Shown in pieces: positions 1 to 10,364 of a stretch of DNA of 64,000 bases. Location of the stretch: NCBI GenBank assembly GCA_037957365.1, contig JARHVA010006306.1, forward strand, positions 487,001 to 551,000, written 5' to 3'. Origin of the DNA: Torreya grandis. Taxonomy: Eukaryota; Streptophyta; Pinopsida; Cupressales; Taxaceae. Position 1 is the stretch's first letter; the number at the start of each line of letters is the position of its first letter. The notes below the pieces were generated by a model. The model worked only from the letters and a program-made list of their open reading frames with translations. It did no database searches and had not been told where the DNA came from. The position numbers were made by a program, and so were the translations under genes.

Positions 1-330
1 AGGTACTTTTTATATATTTATAAGGTATAAAAACTTAATATGTCCTTAAGGACATGATCAATTTTTTCATTTTTTGGTACAAACACTTGAATCTCCTACT
101 CAACCACCTATTTAGACCACCTGTAAGTTTCATTTCACTATATGTAGGTAGAGAGGATGTAATTGAGCACTAATATGTTCATCTAAATGCCAAATAACAC
201 ATAAAATGAATTTTTCAATCCTCAAATGGATGACCTTCACTAAGAACACTTTGATACCAACCTCAAAACACTTTGCTCAACATGAAAATCACCTACCTAT
301 AGATGAAAAGAGCAAACAAATTAGGGATAT
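1..330. repeat. Direct repeat R1, copy a (cut by window start)
   Basis: This stretch is repeated in the same orientation near 3652-3978 with many shared blocks, for example the run around CCTTAAGGACATGATCAATT and the following text about caps of ACTTGAATCTCCTACTCAAC. It is probably a fragment of an old LTR element. A TTGGTATCAAAGT-like string on the minus strand near 247-260 resembles a tRNA-Met primer-binding site, but no LTR edge could be placed next to it. The left end lies outside the window. Confidence 0.7.
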
Positions 331-392
331 TTCCCTTGATGTACCACTTCCACACACCACAAACACACCTTAATTTATAAGGTAAAAGTTTA
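331..392. repeat. Short repeat T, copy a
   Basis: About 60 bp starting TTAGGGATATTTCCCTTGATG and rich in CACACACCACA recurs at 7893-7955. It directly follows R1 here but precedes repeat L at the other site, so the same segment sits in two different neighbourhoods. This suggests that R1, T and L are pieces of one rearranged or recombined element family. Confidence 0.6.
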
Positions 393-3300
393 ATAAGCAT
401 AAAATAAACCTAAGGATGTGATTCACCAAATATATGGTCTACTCATACCACTTGTAATGCACTTGGAACCAAAAGGAAACCTACGCATACACTTCATCCA
501 TCAAACTAAAATCTCTTCTTTTACATCAATGTTTCAAGCATGCGACATTAATTAAAGTATAGGTTTGGAGGAATTATAAAATAGGTATCCTATAAAAACT
601 AATGAATAAGCTAATTAGTATACTTGTAATCCATATTAGGCACTTCTTGCTAACCTGCAAAAGAGAGCTTTCAAACTACACAAGGCACTAAGAAGGATAA
701 CATGTCAAGGTAAGAAAAATACACTTTTAAAAGACCAAAAACCATATAATTAACTTCATGAAGCCATGAGTGGGGAAAAAAATCATTATTTATTATTTCA
801 AGGTAAAACTTGAGTAGGTATTTTCCATATTCAAGTGTAGAGATCCATATAATAGCTAAAAAGGCTAGTATATATAACAAATGTGAGAGAAGAGAGAGAA
901 GGTGAATCTCAAGAGTCACTAAGACACTTTTAAAGAAATTAAAATAACATTTAATAAATAATGAGATAGGTCCCACAAGGAAAATAAGGACAAATGTCTC
1001 TCAGACTCATCTAACTCCATATATGGTGTAGATGCTCTTTTGCTTACTTGTGAAATTGCCCTCCTAATTTTCATTCATTAGACTACCTAACTAATAAATA
1101 AAATCAATTATTATGGTTGATATAAGTGGGAAGGGTTTTCTATAATACAGTAAATTATTTTTAATGATCTCAAACCATTCATATCCTTTTGGCCATGAGC
1201 AATCATCTCTAACAGTTATAAATGACTCCTTCTCATGCACGTCTCACACTTGGCACATGAAATTATTCCAATCCTTCAATATAATATATTAACAAGGAGG
1301 AATTACACTTTTAAATAGTATCCATGTCATAAAGTTCATGAATCAAACCTCAAAAGGCTTCCTAAATATATTTTTCCTCATTTTCACTAAATGTTCACTA
1401 TCTGCTCACTAGATTGGCTAAGATGAAGAAGATAGAAAAAATATTTATCAGACTATATAGCTCAATAAATAATCATGAACAATTATAACAATTTCAAATA
1501 TCTCTCCCAAAGTGATTAGCATCCTATGAAACTTCTCCAAACCTATAAGACATATAAATATATTAATGAAATATCTATTGTACACCATCCATGAAAGTGT
1601 AGTACAACTTATTTATATGGGGAGGAGACCTAAATAGTACTATACATATTCAAATCATCTCCATATCCTTTACACCCAATTTTGATGCTTTATTTGCAAA
1701 ATTTCCTCCATCGGGTCTAAGTTTAGGTTTTGTGAGGGTTTAGAGTCATTTTAGGTCTTAGTATTTGTTCATAGAAATGTAAAATTTGGAATATAAACCA
1801 ATGAAACTAAGTTATTATTAGATAACCTCTATATCTTCCACAAAAACCTTAATTCTCCATGCAAAGTGTCATGGAATTTTTGAGAATTTCAATCTGGCTA
1901 CTCAGGTCATTTCTAAGCATTCTACATGTTCTAAAAGTATTCAATCCAATAAATGGATCTTTGATGAACTCCTATGAAAAAAATGGATCAAAAACCTCTA
2001 TATACATCCAAAATACATGATTCAATCATCATAATATCTTATCAAGAGATAGAAATGAAACTAACCCCCCTTTTGATACTAGGCCTATACCTTTCTCCAC
2101 ATGTTTTCCTACAACATAACACTCAAATTAGATTATTCATGTTTTACCTACATAAAAAAGGTTAAAAAATATATAAAAATATATCAAATATATGTTATAA
2201 CTTGTTAGATAACCTACTTAAGGCTATAAATGTGAAAGGCTCTCAAATTGGCTATTAGGCCTTAATTCTGCCCATTAGGTTGAGTATAACCCTTTTATTT
2301 TATAGTACCTAGATTTTTTATCTCTAATATGAAGTGGTTATAATGTTTTCATAGGTTAATTAAAACTCCAAAAACTTTCTTGAAGTTCTCCCTTGGCTTT
2401 TGGTTCATTTTTCATTTCCTTTGTTAAAGTATAGGGTTTATGCATGAGGGAAAAGTACCCCCTATCTGAGATAAAATAGGGTTACTTACCCTATTTTAAT
2501 ATACTAAATGATAGTTTTAAAATATTATTATATTTATAATGATGTTTTATATAAAAATTTATCTCTTGACTCAGTCATTTGACCCTCTAAAGACCTCAAA
2601 ACCAAGACTATGTTTTCCAAGGTAGATTGTATGTAGGTAGGTCATAAGGATTATGTTTGCTTGATTTATCTCTTTTACTTGGTGAATTTTAACAAGTGAG
2701 AGTTCATTTAGGGTTTAATAATCATGTTTTATATTTTTAAATATAATTAATCACTTTAACTCACTATGAATCTTCTCCCATGCACCCTTAGCTACAACTG
2801 AACACATTTATCTTGACTATGTTTTCACCTGTTTGGTATACTTCCAAGTGCACTTTCCATGAAATAGGTAATTGGGATTATTTTTAAGTATCCTTAAAGT
2901 TATAAATACCTATGGTGATTATTTATATTCATGTACTCCATGATTAGGTCTTATTTACACTAAAGACACATCTTTTATGCTTATTGTTTGTTGCTTGAGA
3001 TAACACAATCAACTATGTTCTATCTTAAAGGGGTGCTTGTATAATTTAGGCCTTAAATATAAATTATATTAGTATTGGATACTTTACAATATCATTTTAT
3101 TATTATTTAGACCCAATTTTTTCATTCTATGTTGTTTCCATACTAAAAACACCTCAACCTCTCACTCACTACCTATCGACAATCCACATAGTAGTTGTAG
3201 GTGTACCTTCAGTATAAGAGACAATTGTAGATTTTATATGAATTGAAATATGATATGATTTATTATTTTGGATGTTATATATTCTCATTATTTGTCCTTC

Positions 3301-3651
3301 ACATATCGATTTCATTCACAACATGAAACAAGATTTTTTTCTCCATTTCTGCTAAGGTCTTTTTACAAAACCTATCATGTAGGATACTACTATATGTTTC
3401 TAATGTTTTTAGGGCCATTTTGATGCATGAAAATTTCCCTTTGAATTGAATTCCCAACCTTAAATCCTTGCATATGTATTATCTTATATAAGGAATACAA
3501 GATCTAATCCTCATGATGCATTAGAAACCTTAGGAGGCATGTCATGAGAGCTTTGTAATAGCCCCATGGCTCTTTATTTTAACCTTTTAGGGACAAGAGG
3601 GAAAAACATATTCTATTGCCTTTCCAAATTTATTTCACACTTTCTTTACTC
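393..3651. other. Gene-less A+T-rich stretch
   Basis: No reading frame here is longer than about 100 codons and none resembles a known protein. Apart from the small hairpin at 2472-2498 I see no repeat that recurs in the window. It may be old, unrecognisable transposon sequence lying between the two R1 copies. Confidence 0.5.
2472..2498. repeat. Perfect 11-bp inverted repeat (hairpin)
   Basis: TAAAATAGGGT, a 5-nt loop TACTT, then the exact reverse complement ACCCTATTTTA. It could form a stem-loop. There is no gene next to it, so a terminator or regulatory role has no support. Confidence 0.75.
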
Positions 3652-3978
3652 TATGGTTGCTTTTTATGTATTTACAAGGTCTAAAAAATTAATAGGGCCT
3701 TAAGGACATGATCAATTTTTTCATCTTTTGGTATAAACACTTGAATCTCCTACTCAACCACCTATTTAGACCCCCTGTAAGTATTCATTTCATTGTATGT
3801 AGGTAGAGAGGATGCAATTGAGAATTAATATGTTTGTTTAAAATGATCCTAACACCTCAAATGCATTTTTCAATCCTCTAATGAATGACATTCACCAATA
3901 ACACTTTGAGACCAACCTCAAAACACCTTCCTCAACATGAAAATCACCTATCTATGAATGAGCAAATAAAGAAGGAGA
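3652..3978. repeat. Direct repeat R1, copy b
   Basis: Second copy of the 1-330 repeat, same orientation, with scattered substitutions and small indels. It is followed by unrelated sequence rather than by segment T. The spacing of about 3.65 kb would fit a pair of LTRs, but no clean TG/CA edges or target duplication could be found. Confidence 0.7.
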
Positions 3979-4555
3979 AAGTGGAAAATGTGTATAATTT
4001 GAGCCTCATGGGAAGACCTATATTATTTACCAATCCTTCAAGAGCTGATTATAACCATGGGGATACTAAATCCATTCTCTAAAACTCCTACTCAACATGA
4101 TATTCCTCTATACTAATGCCTATAATGTACTTTCATGGCTGCCTAGCTAAAACGAGCTTAAAAGAGACTCCTTGAGTTCTTGAGACCTCCAAAATCTAAG
4201 AAAACAAGGGAAAAACCTATGGAGATGTATTAGACAACCTTGAGAATAGTTAAAAACAACCAAGCTATATAATCAAACCAAAATATTTTGAAATAAGCTC
4301 AAAATAGGGACCCCTCATAGATGCAAGAGAATAACCTAGATTCTTAACAATGGTTCATAAAGGAGGAGCCATGAAACTAAAACTTCTTTCCATGGATTTG
4401 AATCTGACTAAGACCCATTTCAAGCCCCAAGGTCACTCCTTCCAACTTCATTTGTATGGACTATACCAAACATTTAAAGTTGATACTTCTTGGCTTGTGA
4501 AGGCAAGAAAGGATTAGAAGAAAATTTTGATTTATCTAAATTTTTTTCTACACAC
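3979..4555. other. Gene-less stretch between R1 and L
   Basis: No supported gene, RNA or repeat. It lies between repeat R1 copy b and repeat L copy a. Confidence 0.5.
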
Positions 4556-5235
4556 CAAGTTTAGGAAAAACCTTAAGGAGCTCAAGAGACACTTTTCCCA
4601 TGTTTTCACTTGAAAGTGAGCTCTCCAAATCCATACAAGTGCCATTAAGGGCCTATGTTTAAGGGTAACTCCCTATTTTTGTGCATGAAACTATTTATTG
4701 ACTACCTACGACCACTTCCTAACATCTTATGACCTCATCCATGTTATAAAATTTCTTTGTTACAAATATGCTTCTTTGACAAATATGTAAAAGTCATCTA
4801 ATGAGCCAAAAATGTGACCAAATGACATTTTTTTCATATGAATCATGGAAAAGGACAAAGTTATAAGTTAAGAACACCTGAAAACATTTAAATAACCCTA
4901 TTAGGACATTTATAAAATAATTTGAGTCTTTGACTATGTTTGACTAGAGTTGACCAAATTTGACTTTAGCTCACTAGGTAATTACAAGGAAGCTAGGCTT
5001 ACACCAAGATTAGAGAAAGGATAAGTGAGATGGTTAGACACACATGAGACCATATAGGACATATGAATAACTTTGAAAAGTTTCAATATGTAGGGTTTGA
5101 CCTAATTTGACTAAAATTCAAATTTGGGCAGCATTTTTATCAATTCCTAGGGGTAACATGCTTGTCTATGTTAAAGATCAGTAGCATTATCCTATCAATT
5201 TGAAAAAAGGAGCCAAATTCACTCTAAAAATATTA
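4556..5235. repeat. LTR-like repeat L, copy a
   Basis: Aligns along its whole length with 7952-8590, for example GAGCTCAAGAGACACTTT against GAGCTCAAGAAACACTTT and the shared ACTATTTATTGACTACCT block. Divergence is moderate and dominated by substitutions. It contains the TTGAC array at 4930-4964. Terminal TG...CA dinucleotides were not resolved. Confidence 0.75.
4930..4964. promoter_or_regulatory. Four TTGAC boxes at exact 10-bp spacing (copy a)
   Basis: TTGACT, TTGACT, TTGACC and TTGACT begin at 4930, 4940, 4950 and 4960. A further degenerate unit (GCTCACT) follows at the same phase. Two more TTGAC boxes lie near 5097 and 5108. TTGAC[C/T] is the core bound by plant WRKY factors (established knowledge). 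The 10-bp phasing puts all sites on one face of the helix. A promoter role within an LTR is an inference. Confidence 0.5.
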
Positions 5236-5389
5236 GGATCAGACCTTGATTTGAGCAACAAGATAGATGATGAACCTCAAAACACAAAAAATAAATATAA
5301 CACACACTAAGACCAAGTAAACACATAAATCAAAGGCACACTTATGCTATCAAGCACTTAAGGAACATAAGACACAATAAAAATCAAAC

Positions 5390-7585
5390 TAATTATGTAC
5401 ATCTAACCAAACATACCTCCCTTCCTAGATCAAAACGAAATTATCTTGAATCTCCTTCTTCATGAGATGAATGATGATGTCAAGCATGCTTCTTTTTGGA
5501 TGTAGTACTAGATGACTCATACTTATTTATTATTCCTTAGATTGGCATGTCCCTTGATGGAGTCATCTCAAATAATTCTCTAAGTTAGATGAAATATTTT
5601 TGACCTTGGAAAGGTACCTCACATTATTTCTCCTTTGTCTCATTATGGTAGATTTGCATTTCTATGAATGGAACAACTTCTTGACTGTCTTTGTCCTCTT
5701 GAAAGGTTTCATTGCTCTTCTCTTTTATTACAACCTATTCAAAAACTTCAAGAAGTCTTGTATCATGGCATTCTAAAAGTTTTTATTTTTATAACTACTC
5801 CTTGATGTTTGTATTATTAGATTCACATGTGGTTCTAGAATAAATCTTCAAACCATTTTCAAAAGGCTCATAATCATCATATATTAATCCATCATGATTT
5901 AGACTCTCTTGATGGTGATACCTTTCAACACCTACCTACTCCTCAATATCTTAGACTTTTTTTCTTAGAATTATTACCTTCTCACTATCTTCATATCCTT
6001 TCAACATTTACAATTAAGTATGCCACATGTATTCTTCTTGAAACATGTCATAGTGCTTATAATTTCTTGTAGTCAACTACAAAGGAGTTGTGGGCCCCAT
6101 AAAACCTTCAAATTTAGTGCAAATGTCTTCAAATCTCTGCCACAAATCATTAGTGTCTTTTTGATTAGCATCATGAAGGGGCACAAGAATAGAGACTTCT
6201 TCCTCTTCTTTTTTGGAATCCAAAAAAACCTCTTCCAAGATTTCTTCTTCAACACAAAGTGGTTCATCTTCATTATCATCACAATCTAATTTTTCTTTAC
6301 AAGAAGTTATCTTCTCTTCATCCTCAACCCAATCTAAAATTTCCATCTCCTTCTTCCTCTTAGTGGTTCCAATACTAGGCATCTCAAAACCAAGAACTTT
6401 GACCCAAGAAGGATTCCAAGGAGAAATGTCATCCTTACAATTATAATTTGATTTATCCTCAATTAACTAATCCACATTAGGTTCAATGACCTCATTATCT
6501 TCAATATTCCCTTAAATAGATGAGACATTCTAAATTTTGAGTTCTAAATCCTCAATTCTCTTGGCAATGTTTTATTGAAATATCTTCTCTTGGGGGGAAT
6601 AGGATATTCATTAGAAAATCAAGTAAAATGAAGTTGAGATGAAAAGGAAAAGGATTCTTGAGGAGGGATGGGAGGGATTTGAGTAGGATCAACTTTCTCT
6701 CCACTTCTAACTTCTCCACTTAGACATTCCTTTTTATTCCTTCCACAAGCTGCCACTTCTTCTTTCCATCTTGGGAAACTGGGCTTAAAGAGTTATTCAT
6801 AAGGCTAAGATTCAAATGGAGGAATTTCACACTTAGAAAATTCATTTTCTATTTCCATGATGGATTGTGTCAAATGTTGGTTTTCCAACTCAATCTCCTT
6901 GTCAATATGAGTCTCCAATATCAACCTTCTTCTCTCAAAATCTTCAACAATAGTGGTGTCCCTCTTCCTTTGGCTGATATCTTGGATGGACTTCCAATAA
7001 GGGAAAATTTGGGTAATTCATGAAGGAATTGGGGCATTTTGAAACATGTTTAGCTTATAATTTTGAATGGGTATAGTTGACACACTTGAAGGTTGATGTG
7101 AGGTGTATTGGAGCTACCAAGACTGAGCTAGTTCATGAGATTTTAGCCTCTCTTTTATGTGGAAAATAAGACCACAAATATCAAGCATTTCACCCATAAG
7201 GCCTTGCCAATTATCTCTCTCAATGGGTATCCATTCCCCCTTTACTATCTTTAAGGCATACCTCACACTCTCGATACAATCACTAGGGATGACTTGACCA
7301 TAACTCTTTCTAATATCAAGATCTAGTATATAATATTTATAGCCAATGAGATTATTCTTGAAACTTTCAATGGACTGACTTGGAGAGGAACTAGGTGAAC
7401 TAGGTGAAGCACAAGATTGAGAAGGTTGATTACAAGACTAATGTAAATCATAGTAGGCTTGAATATGGTCATATTGAGACTAATAAGATTAATCAAGGAC
7501 TTGATCATATTTATAGGGGATAGGCAAAGATGTATGTGTCTTACAAACTTATGTAAGGACAAACTCAACATCAAAATTATCCATG
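5390..7585 (-). pseudogene. Broken long ORF of element F, unknown function
   Basis: Read on the minus strand, one long frame of roughly 730 codons can be followed from an ATG near 7583 (MDNFD) to about 5390, interrupted by in-frame TAG/TAA codons and at least one frameshift near 6650. Seen features, in order: a Ser/Pro-rich segment (SPSSPSSSPSQS), a conserved-looking middle part (GEWIPIERDNWQGLMGEML), a long charged helical part (RRRLILETHIDKEIELENQH), a very acidic stretch (DCDDNEDEPLCVEEEILEE at about 6265-6321), and a basic, His-rich tail (TSKKKHA, HHHSSHEEGD). Reading quality, with continuous polar composition and stops almost only at codons that would be Gln if the first base were C, argues it was once coding. 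I do not recognise the family; it could be a gag-like protein, but no zinc knuckle or protease motif is visible. Confidence 0.5.
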
Positions 7586-7892
7586 AATCATTCATGAGAA
7601 GACTATAGAACAAGAAACTACCTCAATTAGAGTACCTAGACTGCTTGACCAGTAGATTTATACTTGGAGTCACCATTGGTTCTTAGTGGAATTACATCAA
7701 AAGGATGGTATCTTGAGGAAAACACCAAAATTCCTCAATTAATAGACTTTTTAGTCCCACTAGACATGACAAAAAACTATTGTCACTTACACTTGCACCC
7801 CTTGAGGAGATGACAAGTCTGTCCTCATTTAAGTGGCACAATAAAAATCCTTCAGGGCTGTGGGTGACACAAATTTGAGGTGAGTCTCTATA

Positions 7893-7955
7893 TTAGAGAT
7901 ATTTACCTTGATGTAACACTTACACACACCACAACCACACTTTCATTTATGAGGA
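7893..7955. repeat. Short repeat T, copy b
   Basis: Matches 331-392 (TTAGAGATATTTACCTTGATG, then CACACACCACAACCACACTTTCATTTAT). Here it lies immediately before repeat L copy b, at the edge of element F. Confidence 0.6.
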
Positions 7956-8590
7956 AAAGGGTTAGGGAGCTCAAGAAACACTTTGACCATGTTTTCACCT
8001 AAAAGTGAGCTCACCAAATCCATACAAGTGCCATTAAGGGCATATTTTAAAAGGAAAATCATTATTTTTGTCTATAAAACTATTTATTGACTACCTCTAA
8101 CCACTTCCTGACATCTTCTAACCTCATCCATGTTAGAAACTTGCTTGGTGACAAATATGCTTCGTTGACAAATCCTTACAAGTGATTTAATGAGCCAAAA
8201 ATGTGACCAAATAAATTTTTTTGAATATGAAGCATGGAAAAATACAAATTTATGAATTAGGAACACATTAAAATATTTCAATAACCCTATTGGTATATTT
8301 CTAAAATAATTTTAGTTTTTTACTATGTTTGACTAGAGTTGACTAGATTTGACTTTGGTTGACTAGGCAAGTACAAGGAAGCTAGGCTTACACCAATATT
8401 AGAGAAAGGATAAGTGAGATGTTTAGACACAAATGAGACCCTATAGGACATATGGATAACTTTTAAAAGTTTAAATATGTAGGGGTTGACACAATTTGAC
8501 TGTAAATCAAATTTGGTCAAAAATTATTATGCAAATTAAGAAATCTCTCCTTATCCCCTTGAGTCAAATTCACATAAAAATTTAATACTT
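7952..8590. repeat. LTR-like repeat L, copy b
   Basis: Second copy of 4556-5235 in direct orientation. Differences from copy a are mainly substitutions and small indels. It carries its own in-phase TTGAC array at 8329-8363, with a different unit of the five-unit consensus mutated than in copy a. Confidence 0.75.
8329..8363. promoter_or_regulatory. Four TTGAC boxes at exact 10-bp spacing (copy b)
   Basis: TTGACT boxes begin at 8329, 8339, 8349 and 8359. The unit one step upstream is degenerate (TTTACT). Together with copy a, a five-unit ancestral array with 10-bp period is implied. The boxes match the WRKY W-box core; function in this decayed copy is unknown. Confidence 0.5.
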
Positions 8591-8700
8591 GTATAAGGTA
8601 ATAATCATGGACATGGGAAAAATTTAAAAGGTACAATTTGATTAAACCAAAAATTTACTAAGACTAGCTCATGTTGGTTACCTTCTTCCCTCTTTCATCT

Positions 8701-8760
8701 AGAAAGCAAAAAAGAGAAAAGAAAAAAAGAAAAAAGAAAAAAGAAAAAAGAAAAAGAAAG
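8701..8760. repeat. Purine-only A/G tract
   Basis: A nearly unbroken run of A and G built from GAAAAAA-like units, with one C near the start. A polypurine tract before an LTR was considered, but the length, low G content and lack of an LTR edge fit a simple-sequence repeat better. Confidence 0.8.
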
Positions 8761-9499
8761 GTTTAAAAATAAAAGTCATAATCTAAAAGTCTAAAATAAA
8801 ATAAAAATGATTCAAAGCCTACATGATAAATAATATCAATGTATCATGCACATTAGAAAATATGAATAAAGGAGGAGTAAGTGATCAAAGGTATCTTTGT
8901 TGGGTATATGGATGCCTAACTAGTAGTAGAGCAATGCTTGATATCCCTAATGTCTATTCACCTAACACCCAATCAAAATGATACCTATAGCTCACCCTCA
9001 TATCTTTACCTAAAAACCTAAGATAAAAGATAAATAACGTCACTTTCCACACATAGATCCAAGGTGTAAGTGAAGTTAGTACATTTCATAGGATTATGAG
9101 GAGTCTCTTTTCATTTTTGATTTAATAATTTCTTTTAAGATGATTTTATGGTTGATATTAGGATTTTATAGCCATTGATTCTAGGTTTTAAAAAGCTTGG
9201 GAGTGTTCACACCTATGAGTATCCATTTGTTGTACTCAACACATCCCACCCTATATTTTTCTTTGAAAAGTGGGGATCTAATTTTTTTTAGACAGTATGA
9301 ATATTTTTTTGGGTATTTGTGTTTTTATGGTTATGAGGGATATAATTATCTCTAGAAACTTGGTTTTCTAAACATTTAATCATGTTGGGGTATACTTATT
9401 TATGTTTCAAAGGAATTTTTTAAACTAATCTATTGATATAAAGTTATGAGGAATTAATTTTCATGACAAGTATTCACATTATCTTTATTATCGAAGGTT

Positions 9500-9870
9500 T
9501 AGAAGTCAGAAGCTTTTCTTCAGCAACATTTCACTTCACAAGCTTTGTTTCACAAACTTTGTCTTTAGAATCTTTGTTTTGGAAACCTTTACTTCATAAT
9601 ATTTGTTTAAAATGATTTTCATCATAAGGTTTTCTTCAAAAATGTTCTCTTTGGAATTTTTTTTTTGAAAACTTTGGTTTGGTTGACAACTTTTACTTTG
9701 GAATCTTTGTTTTGGAAATTTTTACTTTGGAGACTTCTCTTCAGTAAATTTAGTCTTCATGAAATTTCATTCAAAAAAAATTTTGTCACAAATTTTTTTT
9801 AGAGACTTAAATTTCAAAACTATCTATCAAAAATATTCTCATCAAAATCTTTATTTCAAAAATTTCTATG
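9500..9870. repeat. Degenerate T-rich repeat block
   Basis: Many variants of short units such as CTTTGTTT, TTTTACTTTGGA and TTTGGAAA follow each other. The clearest long pair is AATCTTTGTTTTGGAAA followed by TTTACT, present near 9569 and 9702, about 130 bp apart. Looks like an old tandem array that has lost its regular period. On the minus strand it would read as Lys-rich, but no open frame persists. Confidence 0.5.
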
Positions 9871-10364
9871 CAACTACTTCTACCCGAACCACAATATTTT
9901 TATAGAATACTAGGTCTTCGATAACCATTCTTGTAGAGACTTTGGGATAAAATATTTCATAACTAATTTATCTGAATAACATTATACTTTTCAAGGTCTT
10001 TTAGCCTAAAGGTAAAGTTTGAATTCCCTTGACTAGACAACATAATGATAAATAGGAAAAGAGGAAAGGAAATACCATGGCACCCTGAATGGGCATACAT
10101 CATATGCAGTATGTACATTAGGACTTGATGGTCAAGTTTAAATTATATGAAGGTTCAAATCTTGTAGATGTTGGTGATTAATAACACACAAACTAGAAAT
10201 GAATTCAAAAATCTGTTAACATCGAACCCCCAACCTTGTTCATATCATTCAATTTTCAAAAGATCAAGTAAATGTCAACCTTCAATAATCTTCAAAGCAC
10301 TAATTGTGACTAGAGTGATTTACAATTCACATAATTTAGTTTAGTACATGTCATTTTAAAAATA

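Larger units (their letters stand above)
4556..8590 (-). mobile_element. Element F: probable LTR-flanked non-autonomous element
   Basis: A direct repeat pair (L: 4556-5235 and 7952-8590) brackets about 2.7 kb whose only long reading frame lies on the minus strand (about 7585 to 5390). Direct terminal repeats around one internal frame are the layout of an LTR retrotransposon. No protease, reverse transcriptase or integrase sequence is visible, so it would have to be mobilised in trans. The orientation is inferred from the internal frame. A secure PBS was not found: a TTAGGATCAGACC string right after the left L copy could be a plus-strand PBS, and a TTTGTGTCACCC string at the right internal edge is an alternative minus-strand one. 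Edges are good to about 30 bp. Confidence 0.5.
8591..10360. other. Gene-less stretch with simple and degenerate repeats
   Basis: Contains a purine tract (8701-8760) and a degenerate T-rich repeat block (about 9500-9870). No supported coding sequence. Confidence 0.5.

Noticed and set aside
6213..6446. Ser-rich plus-strand frame.
   Set aside because: It is the antisense of the acidic part of the element F frame; Glu/Asp-rich coding gives Ser/Phe-rich shadows.
9985..10165. Possible tRNA-derived SINE (TTAGCCTAAAGG and GGTTCAAATC strings like A and B boxes).
   Set aside because: Box spacing is wrong, no cloverleaf can be drawn, and no poly-A/T tail or target duplication is seen.
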